A stretch of DNA of 42,516 bases from Conidiobolus incongruus B7586. Taxonomy: Eukaryota; Entomophthoromycota; Entomophthoromycetes; Entomophthorales; Conidiobolaceae. Positions within the stretch are counted from its first letter, which is position 1, and each line of letters opens with the position of its first letter. This document shows positions 12,644 through 24,744 of this stretch, piece after piece. The stretch is from assembly GCA_000697335.1 (NCBI GenBank), contig JNEM01010310.1:1-42516 (forward strand), written 5' to 3'. Below the pieces are notes generated by a model, which searched no databases, was not told the DNA's origin, and saw only the letters and a program-made list of their open reading frames with translations. The position numbers and the translations under genes are program-made.

Positions 12644-13612
12644 TCAGAATAGTGAACGAGATGGGTTGAACGGATTGTATGGGTTGTATGAGCTGAATGA
12701 ATTATATGGGTTGTATGGATTGTATGAGGATCCTCCCATGAGATTGTTGGTGGGTGGAGTTTGTGGATGCTGTTGTGGTTGCCGAGACTGTTGCTGTTGA
12801 GGAGGCTTTGTTTGCTGCGTATGTTGTTGTTGGTGAGATGACTGCTGTCCCTGTGGCTGCTTCTGCTGTTGCTGCTGAGAAGGTTGTTGTCCCTGTGGCT
12901 GCTTTTGCTGCTGTTGCTGCTGTCCCTGTTTCTTCTTGGTCTCTTCCATCTGCTGCTTCAATTTCTCTAAATCTTCTCTTGTTGGAATAATCAAAAATTT
13001 CTGAGGAGGTCCTAGTACAATGGGAGTAATAGGCTGATACCATTGATTATATGTGGGAAATGCATTTGGTTGGAATGGATTATATCCCATTCGTAATTGT
13101 AGATCATTTGATTGGGATCCTGGAGCTTGGGCTTGTGCTAGAGTTCCTTGAGGAGTTTGAGGTGACTCGGATTCGGGAGATTTACTTTCTTCAGGTTTAA
13201 CGTGCTCTGTTTCCTTTTCTTCTTTCTGTTTGTTTTCATCCTGTCTAGCATTTTCAATCCCAGCTTCTAGATCCTTAACTTCTTCAGGTTTTACATTTTC
13301 ACTTTGTGATGCATTCTGCTCATCCTTTTTAGGTTTTGATGGTGGAAGAGGCGCTTTGAGGTCCGGTAATATCACTCCATTATAATCCAATGAACTGGGC
13401 TTATTCTTATCACTCTCAACAGAGGTTGCTCCACTTTCTGATAGTTTGCCACCGTCTTTGGGATCATTGAACCACATTGGCATTATGTTACTTCTACTGA
13501 TTCCTGAACCAGTTGCCAATTGATAAGCATCCATAAATGAACCCAAGTTATCAAAATCTTGGCCTAGCAATACATTTAATAATACAGTATAAATTATCGT
13601 ATCTAATTTCAT
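12644..13612 (-). CDS. Secreted or surface Gln/Pro-rich low-complexity protein
   Basis: Single-exon ORF of 322 residues; no known family. The start is supported by a classical signal peptide right at the first Met (MKLDTIIYTVLLNVLLG, cleavage probably just before QDF). Residues 60-160 are Lys/Glu/Pro/Ser-rich and charged. Then a compact Pro/Asn/Tyr segment (MGYNPFQPNAFPTYNQWY). About 230-290 is Gln-rich with a repeated KQPQGQQ unit. The last 30 residues are an Asn-Pro-Tyr repeat (YNPYNPYN, YNPYNPFNP). No hydrophobic C-terminal tail suggests a GPI anchor. By composition it may be an extracellular or wall-associated protein. G+C is well above the flanks, so it is a real gene rather than chance. 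Overlapping ORFs at 12702-13043 (-) and 12754-12990 (+) are shadows of the CAG/CAA repeats. Confidence 0.75.
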   Translation of the reverse strand: MKLDTIIYTVLLNVLLGQDFDNLGSFMDAYQLATGSGISRSNIMPMWFNDPKDGGKLSESGATSVESDKNKPSSLDYNGVILPDLKAPLPPSKPKKDEQNASQSENVKPEEVKDLEAGIENARQDENKQKEEKETEHVKPEESKSPESESPQTPQGTLAQAQAPGSQSNDLQLRMGYNPFQPNAFPTYNQWYQPITPIVLGPPQKFLIIPTREDLEKLKQQMEETKKKQGQQQQQQKQPQGQQPSQQQQQKQPQGQQSSHQQQHTQQTKPPQQQQSRQPQQHPQTPPTNNLMGGSSYNPYNPYNSFSSYNPYNPFNPSRSLF

Positions 13613-15904
13613 CTTAATTTGCTAAGTTTAATATTAATACCGATCCTAGGGAACAAAGACGCAATAAATATGCTGAATTTAAGATCAACTCAACTAATGA
13701 CAATCTCATCAATGCATTAAAATGAAAACCCTATTAATTTCATGCGAAATTTATAACTGTCAAAATTTTATTATCTCAACTTTTTAATGGCTTTGAAGAG
13801 CCAACTTGAAAATATCATTATCATATACTTTAATTGAAATAAAATTATATTAACAATTCATTAGGCAAGTTTTGATTTATTAACATATTAACAAAGTATC
13901 TCAATACTTCAGGTTAAGAATTAAATAATCAAATACAATGTCTTATATTGACACAATTTTGAAATGATTATCTAAACATTATGTTTATTAGCAATAAATA
14001 ACGATTTTCTACATTAAATTATTTTTTGCATTTGAAGTCACATTAATAGTTTTTAGATGTTTACTATTAATTTATCATAGAATGTCAGATTTTGAGATCG
14101 CTATGACCTTAGCTGGCCTAAGAAATGGCGGATATCAACAATATTGTTATTTGACAATTGGATTAGGATATCTGAATCTAATTTAAAATTATTTATATCA
14201 TATAAAAATTAATATAATTACTTTGGATATTATTAAAATTTTTGTAATAATTTTTAATTTTATATTTTATTTTTTAATTAACAAATATAAAATGTATATT
14301 GCATATTATTATTTGTTATAAAATCTTATTTCCAATTATTTATTATACTTTAATAATTAAATCAATTTAATAAATATTCACAAGCTTGGCGTTATATTCT
14401 AAATTCATAAACTTTGATTCACTTAATATTTTGTTAATATTTTTAATTTATTATATTATTTTATGAATATACTAATTGAAATAATACTTATCCAGGTTTA
14501 AATAATATTGTCAATATTTCAATAATAATCAACAGGGAATAATCTTGAGTTTCTTCAATTTCATCTTTTAAAATTCTTCAAATAATAAAATGACCAAATT
14601 ATAAAAATAAAATAAGATTTATTAATAATATAAAATAATATGTAAATATTATTAAACATTGAACTAAAGATTATTCTGATTAAGCCATGAAATCACCTTG
14701 CAAAATTGTCCAAATATTTAATATAATCTTACCATTTTTGTAAAATGAAGCTGAATGAAATAATTTATCAATATTCATAGGACTTGATAGTGATTTGATA
14801 ATACTTTAATCCTTTATAATATCTCAACTCTTCAAAAAAACCATTAATTACTAACAATTTGCAATTATTATAAAAACCTAAATAATTTCCAATATCCTAT
14901 AAATTATAACATCAGTTTTATTTCAATAAACATATAAAATAGATTGTTTTATTAGGAAATTTCATCAATTTAGGATTTGTTCTTATTAGTCACCAAAAAT
15001 CAATTATGGTTAATTACACTATATGACTAATTATTAGCCATATTTTTTGTATTTTTATAAAACTATAAATTTAAAATTTATTATACTAGATTATCATATT
15101 CATTTTAATAAATTTGTTCAAATTTTTTAAATAATATTTATTTAAATATATGTAATTATAAATTGTTTAAATAAATAGTTTAAATTAATAATGGTTCTAC
15201 CTATATTAATTTAATATTACCTATAATAATAATATAATTAGAGAGTTCATTATATATTTAATATATTAATACACTATAATTATGGAATAATATTGATTAT
15301 TTATCATTCAAATAATTTGAAAAATTTTTCAATTTATTATATATATTTTTGTATTATTAATATAAGAATATATCATATAGAATTTTCATTAAATTTGTTT
15401 TTATAACGATAATTTTTTATTTAGTGAAAATTAAATTAAACTGAATTATAAAAAAATTTTCCTATTATATAAATATATTATTCAATTTAAACTTCTAAAT
15501 AATTTTCTTATTATTTTTTATATATCAAAAATTTAAACTTTTTTGAAGAAATATATAGTTAATATATAATTTATAAAATATTATTATATTTTTAAAATAT
15601 TTATTTTAATTAATTTTTAAAACTTATACTGATATGCTTCAATATCATGATAAGAATTGATAATTTCAATAAAATTTAAAATAAATAAATTAAAAAAATA
15701 TGGCCTATGATAATATTATATAATGGAATTCATTAATTAAGAATAATTTTTTATAATAAGTTGATTAAATTAAATTTTTCAGTTTTGTTATTTAATTATT
15801 ACTACAAAAGTTATTTATTTTATTTTATATATCAATATAAGTTAATAGTAAATGTAAAATAAATATTTATGATAAAATTTAAAAGTGTATAAAATGATTT
15901 AGAT
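13613..15904. other. Intergenic region
   Basis: Apart from the GC-richer islet at 14082-14186, listed separately, this is AT-rich DNA with no gene, repeat or RNA recognised. The promoter of the Gln-rich gene should lie in the first few hundred bases. Confidence 0.55.
14082..14186 (+). other. GC-richer islet with a 34-codon ORF, unidentified
   Basis: Inside very AT-rich DNA, about 60 bases around GACCTTAGCTGGCCTAAGAA are much richer in G+C. An ATG at 14082 opens a 34-codon frame starting MSDFEIAMTLAGLRNGGYQQ. It could be an exon fragment, a small peptide gene or a structured RNA; nothing decides between them. Confidence 0.2.
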
Positions 15905-15977
15905 TGGAGAATCGGGGTATCGATCCCCGTGCCTCTCGCATGCTAAGCGAGCGCTCTACCATTTGAGCTAATTCCCC
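15905..15977 (-). tRNA. tRNA-Ala (AGC)
   Basis: A 73-base cloverleaf on the minus strand without intron. Acceptor GGGGAAT pairs with ATTCTCC (one G-T), followed by discriminator A. D arm GCTC...GAGC, anticodon stem CTCGC/GCGAG with loop TTAGCAT giving anticodon AGC, and T arm CGGGG-ATCGATA-CCCCG. Internal A and B boxes are therefore present. The CCA end is not encoded, as expected for a eukaryotic nuclear tRNA. Confidence 0.97.
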
Positions 15978-16676
15978 ATAATTTTGGTATTAATTAATTC
16001 ATCCAATCCATTATCACTCAATTTATAGCTGGAATGATTCAATTTTTGATCATATAAAAATTTTTTCCATATTTATCCAACTTAATTTTTAAGCTACTTT
16101 CAACTCATTTATTTTTCAAAATACTGGTTATTTTTTAATTATACTCAATATTATTTCATTTCAATTTTTAATTATTTGATTTATTTTGTTCAAGTGATTG
16201 TATTATTTATTTTTTTAAAATCATTCTTTTTTTGATATTTCAAGCATTATAAAAATAATTTCAATTATTGAATACTTGAAAATATTATTTACAAATTATT
16301 TGAATTTAATTGAATATATTATCTTGATAAAAGTAATAATAAAATTCTTAACCAAATAGAAATACAAAAATTAAAAATATATCTAAAAATTCTAATTATT
16401 GACACATTTAGTAATATGAAAAAATCATTGATAGAATGAATATATAAAATGAAATTCAAAGGTTGAATTTTGATGAAAATTTTAAAATTAGAAAAATTAA
16501 CTGATTTAAAATTTTACATTAGATAATTAACATTTATTATTAAAATTATTTTTTTTCATTCTTTATCAAATTGAATATTTGATAAATATAAATTTCCTTA
16601 AAATTATTAAATAAATTCCTCTCAGTTCTAATTACATTAATAATATGAAAAACTTTTAATAATTTATTTTCAACTT
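15978..16676. other. Intergenic region, no gene seen
   Basis: AT-rich spacer between tRNA-Ala and the 3' end of importin-9; nothing recognised. Confidence 0.6.
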
Positions 16677-19600
16677 CTACAAACTTTGCAAGTATTTTTG
16701 TTGACTTGAATTCAAACCTTGAGCGAATTGGTGGAAGTCCGAAATATTAGATCTAATACCAGTCTGCAAGAATTCTATCAAATAATCCTAAAACCAATTG
16801 TTAATGTATAAATATTAATGTGAGAGGGAGGTGAGGTTACATTCATATTGAGAGTGTACAATTCATCAGATTGAAACAATTCTTCATCCAAGAGATTATT
16901 CTCGTCAAAATCGCCAAGTCCGTAATCTAAGATATCTAAAACAAAATTAATATAGAATTTTATCAATTTTGAAAAATAGCATTTACCAGATAAGAACATA
17001 CCATCCTCGTCATCTAAATCTTCCCATTCATCCTAAACCCAATTGATATATATATATATATATATAATGATTTCAGTGATAACTTACCTCCATATCCTTA
17101 TCATTATTAAGATCATTTTGAACATTGTCTAAAGTATTATTTAACAAATCGTCAATTAACAAACTGAGAATTTTCGTCATGGCGGGAATTTGAGTGTATT
17201 GTTTGCCAGCTATTTCATTATTAGGACATGATTATCGAAAATATTAATAGATAGTTACCTGCACGAGTTTGGGATCTTGTCAAAATACCTAAGTTAACAA
17301 TTTTAGCTATTATTAATAAATATATTATTCAAAAAAAATATTACGGTTGGGATTGGGATTAATCAAATCACCCTGAACGATAATGGATTTAATTCTAGGG
17401 TCGTTGAGAGCAAATAACTTGGACAACACATAAGCACTAGAAATCATTAATATAAAATCAAATATTAACTAAGGTTAAAATACCTGAGCTTAATAGAGTA
17501 ATATCCACTGAAGGAAGCGTGGTGCTCCAACCATGATTTCATAACTAATTCCAAGCCGTTGGTGCCGTTAACATCCAAGTTAGATAAGAAATCTAAGCAT
17601 ACGTTCATTTGGAAGCGGAGGACATGGCAGAGGACCATGAGGAGGGATTGGCAAAAGGTTTCGGTTTGAGCGGATTGTAAGCGGTTGGTCACAGTGGTTA
17701 AAATGAAGGGAATATAGGTGGAGATGGCGTCGCCAGCCTAAATTTTTGTAAATATTGGTAATTGTCAGCGAATTGTTATAGTTACTTGGATCATCATAAT
17801 GACAATAACATCCCCAGCGAAGAGAGCTTCGGATTCAGTACGTCCGGGTTGGAGAAGTTGCAAGATGAAATTTAAGACAACTTCAAAACCGTTTTGGCCT
17901 TGAGCATTAGTCCTATAACGCAAAATCAGTATAACACTTTATAACAACATTGTTAAATTACCATTGAGCAAATTGGTGAGGATCTTTAAATAATAATTGC
18001 TTGAGACAGTCTTGAATATTCTATCATTGTTAAATTAGCGATAGTTTCTGTTTGAAAAAAGTATGAAGATTACTTGGAGGATAGAATGATCGTCACTTCC
18101 AAAATAATTAATCAAAGTGGGCAACACTTCATTCACCAAGCCAGCTGGAAGTGGTGAGGGACCACCGCGGATGACGGAGGTCAAAACGTCAATAGCGGAC
18201 TATAGTTCTCTAATTACTAATTGTCTAACAAAATAATTTGGGGACTTACGGCAATGACAACAGCATCTTGATTCTGAGCGGTCATGACCTGATTGAGACC
18301 AGGTAGGACACGCGTGACTAAATTGGTGTAAATGGCTTCAATCCTGGCCAATTGTTCGACAATATCGAACACGAGAGCGGAGATGATGGGATCGGTGGCG
18401 AATTGCACCCAGATGTCCATGACCTTGGGTGTCATCATCTCCTCGAAATCAGCGGTGACTTTAGAGTTAATCTATTGGAAATGATTTAGAAACTAAACAA
18501 TGTTAATTATGATTGGTGTTACTTGGACGACGGAGAGCCAAATTTCCAAAATCAAGATTAAGACGTCAGATTTGTTGAATGAAACCAATTGGAAGGTTGC
18601 TTCCAAAATACGTTTTTGGTAGGGTGCGACGATTTCGCTGTCCAAGAAGCGGGAAAAGCTAATTTATCAATTAATATCAAATCATTGAATATCAATATTA
18701 AACAAATTACTTATGTAAAGCTTTCAAGCAAGAAATACGGACAGTGGTAGATTGGGAGTTGACAGCAGCGGATAAAGTTTCATTGATGCACTTGTTGCAT
18801 AAGTCGCTGGGGAGGATGGAGGCGAATTGACTGGTGAAAATAAAAGCACGGCCTTGGGCGTAGGGAGCATCTACTCAAAAATTAATTGATCAACTTAAAA
18901 TGCTAATGAGATGATCATTTACCATGAACAGTCATCAAAGGCAAGACAATAGATTCGAAGAGGGAAGAAATATCGAGAGATAAACCTTGGCCGTTGGATT
19001 CCTTGAAAGCGCCGATAATGCGCTGGGAAAAGAGCCCAATAGCAACTAAACAAGCTTCTAAAATAGTCCACCTAACAAAAATTTATCAATAAAAAGACCA
19101 TTCTAACCATAAAATTAACACTTACCAATCGGAGTTACCATTCTGTTTTGTTTGCTCGGCAATTTGAACGTAAGAAGCGACGCATTTGGATAAAACTTCA
19201 ACAGTCTTCAAAGCGAACTTATTTTCCAAAGCCTAAACCCCATTGCTCAATACGTATCGAAACTAGAGTATAAATATTATAAACTCACACTGAAGACATC
19301 CTGGGTAGCAACTCTAACACTATAATTAAAAGTTTGATCATCTTCGTCAGCTACAAATTTGTTAGGGTCTTCGGCCCAAATTTCAGACTATTTTCAACGT
19401 TAACACATGCTAATTATCAACATAATTCAAAACTTTTACCTGTTCTTTGGTAATTTGCAAATAAGGAATCAAAGCCCAAACCAAATTAGCTAAACTCTCC
19501 TCAGATTCAGCTAAAATGCTGACACCATTCTCGGATTTCTTGTAAACTACGGAGACGAGAATATCAAACAAACTATACATCATATTCTCGAGTTTGGGGA

Positions 19601-20842
19601 TTTCACTGAGGTCTTGGATTGAAGGATCGTTGTCGATATTGGGTAATTCGGCATTGTCGCTATAGACGTACTCATCAGTGTACACTTTTTGGGCTTTATT
19701 GAGGAGTTGAATGCTGAGTTGGACGATCTGCAAGATGTTGGACTTGACGAGGATTGGGAAGCGAGTGATGAAGGAATTGAGGCACTAATCAACTATGTAA
19801 ATACATAATATTAATGAATAGGATTACTAAGTACCTTGAAAACGGGCAACATCATAACTAATTCGTTAGCATCGACTGGATTTCCATTCAAAATTTGGAT
19901 AAAAGCTTGAATCCAATTGCTACACAATGGTAAAACCAATTCAGATTCCAAGGTGGGATCAGATTCCTTTACAATGTACAATACGTCCATCATATTGCCG
20001 AAAACTGTAATGGCATTGGCTCGAGTTTGGGGTGAGTAGACCTATCAACAATGAGTAAAATATATGATTGTTGAGATGTGCAATTACTTGGGGATTAGTC
20101 AAAATCTTTAGCAATTGTGGAAAGACGATGGGAACGACAGCGGTAATACGTTGTTCTGTCAAGTCATTGGAACTGAATTCTAAATTCATGTTATCCAAAG
20201 TAAAAATTATTGATTTTTTTCTATTGAATTACCTGTCAATACTTGCAAGCTACCCATCACGACTTCGGTAGATCCATTGGTCAAAAATCCAACGATACCT
20301 TCCAAAAAGTCGGGCCACTGCTCGGGCCAATCGTAGTGAGCAATTCTAGCAACTACAAAAGCCTAATATTACAATCAATCAAAAAACACTATGAATCATG
20401 ATTCAATATTCTTACAGATGTGGATCTAATCTTAGAATCTTGATCCGACAATCCTTGAATAATGATTTGTTTGACTTGTTGTTTAACCTACACAACTATT
20501 AATGATTGGTTCAATCATCATTGAATATTGGATACTTACTTCAGCACTTGGTTCCACGCTCACATCCTTGTTGGGATTGGGACTCCAATAAGTATTCACA
20601 TAAGTCTTCAATTGAATCCCAGAAGCCTACACATCCAAAACCATTAAAATCCACCCAATCAAATGTATAATAACTATTACCTGTCTTGTGGCCATATCAC
20701 CTGCTTGAGAAGTCAAAATATTTGCTAAGAATAAAGGATATTCATTTAACTTTTCAGCCTCCTTTAAATGCAACTCGGCTTTCATGCGGATATTACTATC
20801 TGCTGACAGTGAGTCTTGAAGGAGTTGGTATATATTTTCCAT
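16677..20842 (-). CDS. KAP114: Importin-9 / Kap114-type karyopherin beta
   Basis: Nuclear import receptor; the family carries histones, TBP and actin through the pore under RanGTP control. Predicted 1009 residues (yeast Kap114 about 1004) in 23 exons: 20842-20681, 20626-20540, 20487-20416, 20362-20233, 20179-20088, 20041-19835, 19784-19440, 19387-19289, 19232-19126, 19071-18923, 18870-18711, 18658-18523, 18471-18250, 18199-18074, 18020-17962, 17912-17786, 17737-17484, 17436-17345, 17288-17259, 17209-17088, 17032-16987, 16935-16841, 16787-16677. Every junction is GT-AG and all phases agree. The N-terminus has the importin-beta pattern (AELHLKEAEKL...RQASGIQLKTYVNTYW). Family-specific blocks: VARIAHYDWPEQWPDFLEG, SEIWAEDPNKFVADEDDQTF, NSDWWTILEAC, and the acidic DEWEDLDDEDG near 927-937, followed by a C-terminal DYLIEFLQ helix. 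Exon 19 is only 30 nt. Confidence 0.95.
17259..17288 (-). other. 30-nt micro-exon of the importin-9 gene
   Basis: Flanked by CTTAG on the 5' side and GTAACT on the 3' side. It adds RILTRSQTRA, whose reading frame is needed to join exons 18 and 20. In IPO9 relatives this position has an Arg/Thr/Ser-rich RTRS-type sequence, which supports inclusion. Skipping it removes exactly ten codons and keeps the frame. Confidence 0.8.
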
Positions 20843-23697
20843 ATTTTTTAGTTTTATTATTGAGTTTAAATTATTGTTTTTTTAGAATTATTAAATTCAA
20901 TTTTGTAGGACACCAAATTATTGTAGAATTTATTGAAAGTTAATTGGGGAGTACTTTATGGGATTTGAAATTAATTAAATTTGGATTATTTATTGGACTA
21001 ACTTTTAATATTTGAATAATATTAATTTAATGTAATATACCCTCAAAATTATTTTTTATATTCTTACTCCTATTATAATATATATATCATTTATTTAATA
21101 TTCAATACTGTACAGCAATTAATAATGCGACAGTTCATTTTTCAATAATACTATAATTAAAATATTTTGTATATAAAACATTATATATATATTATTTAAA
21201 TGGATCTGTGACTATACTAAATGGACAATTCTGTTTCGAGTCCCAATTGAATTCGAGTGTAATTCAATATAAAATATTTGTTAATTAGACTATTGTCATG
21301 TATTGAAAGCCTTTTATCGAAGTTTTATTTACTATGTATTTCAAACTATAATTTATTTAAATAAAATTATAAATGTTGATCTTTATATATTTTATTATTT
21401 GTTGATATTGTTGAAATTTGGTAAAAAAGCTAAAGAATGAATTGGTATTTAACTAGAAAAAAAACTCAATTAATGAATAACTAACGTTGCATTGATCAAA
21501 ATAATTTTATTGAACACAATTCAAATATATTAATAAATATGAATTTCTTTAATCCTTACTTTTTTAAATACTTTATTCATTATTTTGTTTGTTGATATAT
21601 TCAGTATTTTTGAATTAGTATTGTAAACAAATTAAATTCAAAATTTGACGGTATTATTTGATATTTTGATAATTGATCTAGCAATAAAAAGGATATTACT
21701 CAGAAATTGATATGTATCAATTTATTTGACATTTTCATAGACAAATTAGATATATTTAAGTGTCAATATTTAAATTATAATTGACTGTAAATCAAATAGT
21801 ATTGATTAATGCGTTGATTATATAGTTTATAATTAATATAATTTTCTAATATAGCAAATATTCAATATTGAATATTTGAAATCGATGATAATGAACTAAT
21901 CATTTTACATAAAATTGGGTTGATAATGGTTATGGATTATGTAATGTTAAAATTATTCAATTGAATATTATACATTTAAATATTGCTAATTATAATGGTT
22001 TATCCTCAAATTTATGAAAACCAAAAGCAAAATATTAATATTAATTTATTGAATCAAAGAATTTATATATAAATATATTTATGATTTATTATTTAATAAT
22101 TGAAATGTAATATACCTCTATTGTTCTTGATGAGTATATTTATTATTAAAATTCTATGTTTATAGCATATATAATCAATTAAATCTGTAATCAAATTTTA
22201 CAATATTTACATTCACTCTTTAAACCTAAATATTTATTAATTTAGAAATTCTAATATTTTTCAAATATAATGATTAAATATGATAAATCAATTTTAATTA
22301 TTCAGGTTATACGGTTATGTTATAAAATAATAATTAATTAATATAATAACAAAATTTTTGAACTATTAATATAAGAAATAAGATAAAAGTATACCTTATT
22401 AAAGGCAGATTTATGATCACATCAAGAACTTTAAATTTACTATAAAATTATAATCTTAAATATTTTTTAATTTAGATAAAATCAAAGTTCGAAATTACCA
22501 CGTGGGAGCTCATTTGAAATAATTGGAGAATAGTAAAATCAGTTAATTAAGAATCCGAAAAATCTTCATTTAATAGGGTTTGTGATATTTGAGCTTATAA
22601 ATCAAAGACAAAATTGAAAGAGAAATGCTTAAAGAATGACATATGATTTAGTGTATAGAATATTAATTCAATTTGTTGAATAAATTGAAAATCTTTGTTG
22701 AATTGGATTATTGCTCTAATTAATCCATTAATAATTTAAGTAAAATTACCTGAATATATTCTACCAATTTACCAAAATTAATCATTTCATTCGCTTTTGC
22801 CTAGATTATCCTATTCATCTCTAGCATCATTACTAATTCTTAAATTAACCTTATCTAAGCTACTATAAATCGGTTAAATTACCAAGAAAAGATAATTAAT
22901 AGATGATAACAATAAATTAATAAATGGGATTATTCATTTAATAAAAATTAACAATTTTAAAACATATCTTGGATACAAATTTTTAAAATTCCGATCTCAT
23001 CTATATTATATCAGCCCAGAAATCTGATTAAACAATTTGTTGCACCTTTAATTTTGTGAAAAGTACTCATTAACTACAAAAATCAGCTAATACTCACCCA
23101 ATGCACTAAGCTTAGTACCGAACCATTCCATTGGATTAAATTAACCTCACATTTGCTAACATCCGACAAGAATCCTTTTGATGTGGAGTATCTTGATTAA
23201 ATGTTACGATTATTGAATCCTAAAAAATTAACGAGATTAACTCTATTTAGTAATTGAAATAATCTGTATTCCAAATTTTGCTAACATTAAAATTTATGAG
23301 AATTTTCAAATATTGAAATAAAATCTATTTTTATTCAGGTTGTTGGCTTGGTTGAGCCAGTAAGTAATAATTGAAAGAGATTTAGTTTGAAATTTGATGG
23401 GATCCTATTAATTGACAATGTGACTTTATTACTAATCAATCCATCATTAGTTCATCAATAAGGAGGAAATCTAATCAATATGATCATCCTCATTCTATCA
23501 ATAACGACCAATCAAATTTGAGTTGAGTTCAATTCTTGAATATTAAAGTAATTTATATATTTTTTGTGTTCGTAAAAATTGGATAAATTCTGGCTTATTT
23601 AAACCCTATGACTCATGGTTTTGAGAATTTTATTTTTTTAATTGTAAATAATTTTAATTTTTTTATTTGTTTTAAAATTGATTGTTTATAGATTAGA
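20843..23697. other. Long intergenic region with an unexplained GC-richer part
   Basis: 20843-22400 is AT-rich with nothing recognised. From about 22490 to 23560 the composition is less extreme. On the minus strand a possible exon-like stretch occurs near 23100-23230 (LSDVSKCEVNLIQWNGSVLS in one frame, VTFNQDTPHQKDS in another), ending at a GTGAGT donor-like site. Frames do not connect, so at most this is a gene remnant. The 3' end of the region should hold the transporter promoter; TTATAG just before the start codon could be a leader-intron acceptor. Confidence 0.4.
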
Positions 23698-24744
23698 ATG
23701 AAAGAGGAGACACCTTTAATCAGCCCTGAAGTTAGATCCAACTCAAATGATTCGTTGGGATCCTCATCTTCCACCGTGGTGGATATTCAGAACACTACAG
23801 ACGATTTGAAACAGTATGGATCTGTCGAAATTGGTCAAATTAACCAAACACACCAGGCTTCCGCCCTTAGAGGTATATTAGATATGTTTTTGAGTTGTTT
23901 ATCCTTTGCAATTATGCATTTGACTATGAAATTTTTGATCAAGGATGGCTTTCCAGTTTCTCAACTCCTATTATTCAGATCAGTTACTACTATCATCGGA
24001 TGTTCACTTTATGCCCACTTCGCCAAAGTTCCCGGAGGTCCTCTTGGGCCTGATAAAGATAGATTCTGGCTCAATTTCAGAGGCTCTCTTGGAGCGCTCT
24101 CTGTTGTTACTTTCTTCCTCTCATTGAAGCATTTGGATTTGGGCGATACTTTAGCTCTCTCATTCATTTCTCCAGTGATCATGCCCATTCTATCATCCAT
24201 CTGGGTTGGTGAAGATTACACATTCTTGGATGCTGCAGCTACTGCGATCGCGATGACAGGTGTCATTTTCATATCCAAGCCCGAATTTCTCTTTGGATCA
24301 GACTCCCCCGATGGCGGATCCAGCGGTATAGGATTATTTTATGCCGTGATTGCTGCTACCACTGGAGCCATTTCCAACATTTCTATCCGCAAAATCTCTA
24401 AGAACTCCCAGTCTCTTCACATTGTCAATTACATGATGATTTGGACTCTCCCTGTCTGCATCGGAATGATGATCAATGATTCCGACACCATCAAATACGA
24501 AATCACTTGGTTCCAAATGATTCAATATGTGATCGTTGCATCCTTCTCATTCATCGGACAATTCTGGCTCGGTAGAAGTCTCTTGACAACTCCTGCAAGG
24601 TTCGTGTCTCCCATCATGTTCACTCAGGTATTCTATGCTTATATCAATCAATTCGTGTTTTGGGGTATACCACCTACCAGTAGTAGTACCATTGGTGTCT
24701 GCCTCGTCGCTTGTAGTTTATTATTATTACACTTTAAAATTTAA
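23698..24744 (+). CDS. EamA/SLC35G-type multi-pass transporter, copy 1
   Basis: Intronless ORF of 348 residues. A polar N-terminal tail (about 60 residues) is followed by about ten hydrophobic segments in two EamA-like halves, as in drug/metabolite transporters of the SLC35G type. Family-typical features: ...MKFLIKDGFPVSQLLLFRS (end of helix 1 into helix 2), FRGSLGALSVVTFFLSL, DLGDTLALSFISPVI, GVIFISKPEFLFG closing the first half, and ARFVSPIMFTQVFYAYI in the second. Substrate unknown. The first eight residues contain EETPLI, an acidic di-leucine pattern ([DE]xxxL[LI]) of the kind read by AP-1/AP-3 adaptors, kept in the paralogue at 30558-31613. The start is the first in-frame Met and aligns with that paralogue's. 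Confidence 0.88.
   Translation: MKEETPLISPEVRSNSNDSLGSSSSTVVDIQNTTDDLKQYGSVEIGQINQTHQASALRGILDMFLSCLSFAIMHLTMKFLIKDGFPVSQLLLFRSVTTIIGCSLYAHFAKVPGGPLGPDKDRFWLNFRGSLGALSVVTFFLSLKHLDLGDTLALSFISPVIMPILSSIWVGEDYTFLDAAATAIAMTGVIFISKPEFLFGSDSPDGGSSGIGLFYAVIAATTGAISNISIRKISKNSQSLHIVNYMMIWTLPVCIGMMINDSDTIKYEITWFQMIQYVIVASFSFIGQFWLGRSLLTTPARFVSPIMFTQVFYAYINQFVFWGIPPTSSSTIGVCLVACSLLLLHFKI

Noticed and set aside
12702-13043. 113-codon Ala/Thr-rich ORF (-), and 12754-12990 Ala/Val-rich ORF (+)
   Set aside because: Both are frame-shifted readings of the CAG/CAA-rich tract of the Gln-rich gene, which alone has a signal peptide and sensible composition.
17047-17068. TA dinucleotide run
   Set aside because: Simple repeat inside importin-9 intron 20; common in AT-rich introns and not informative.
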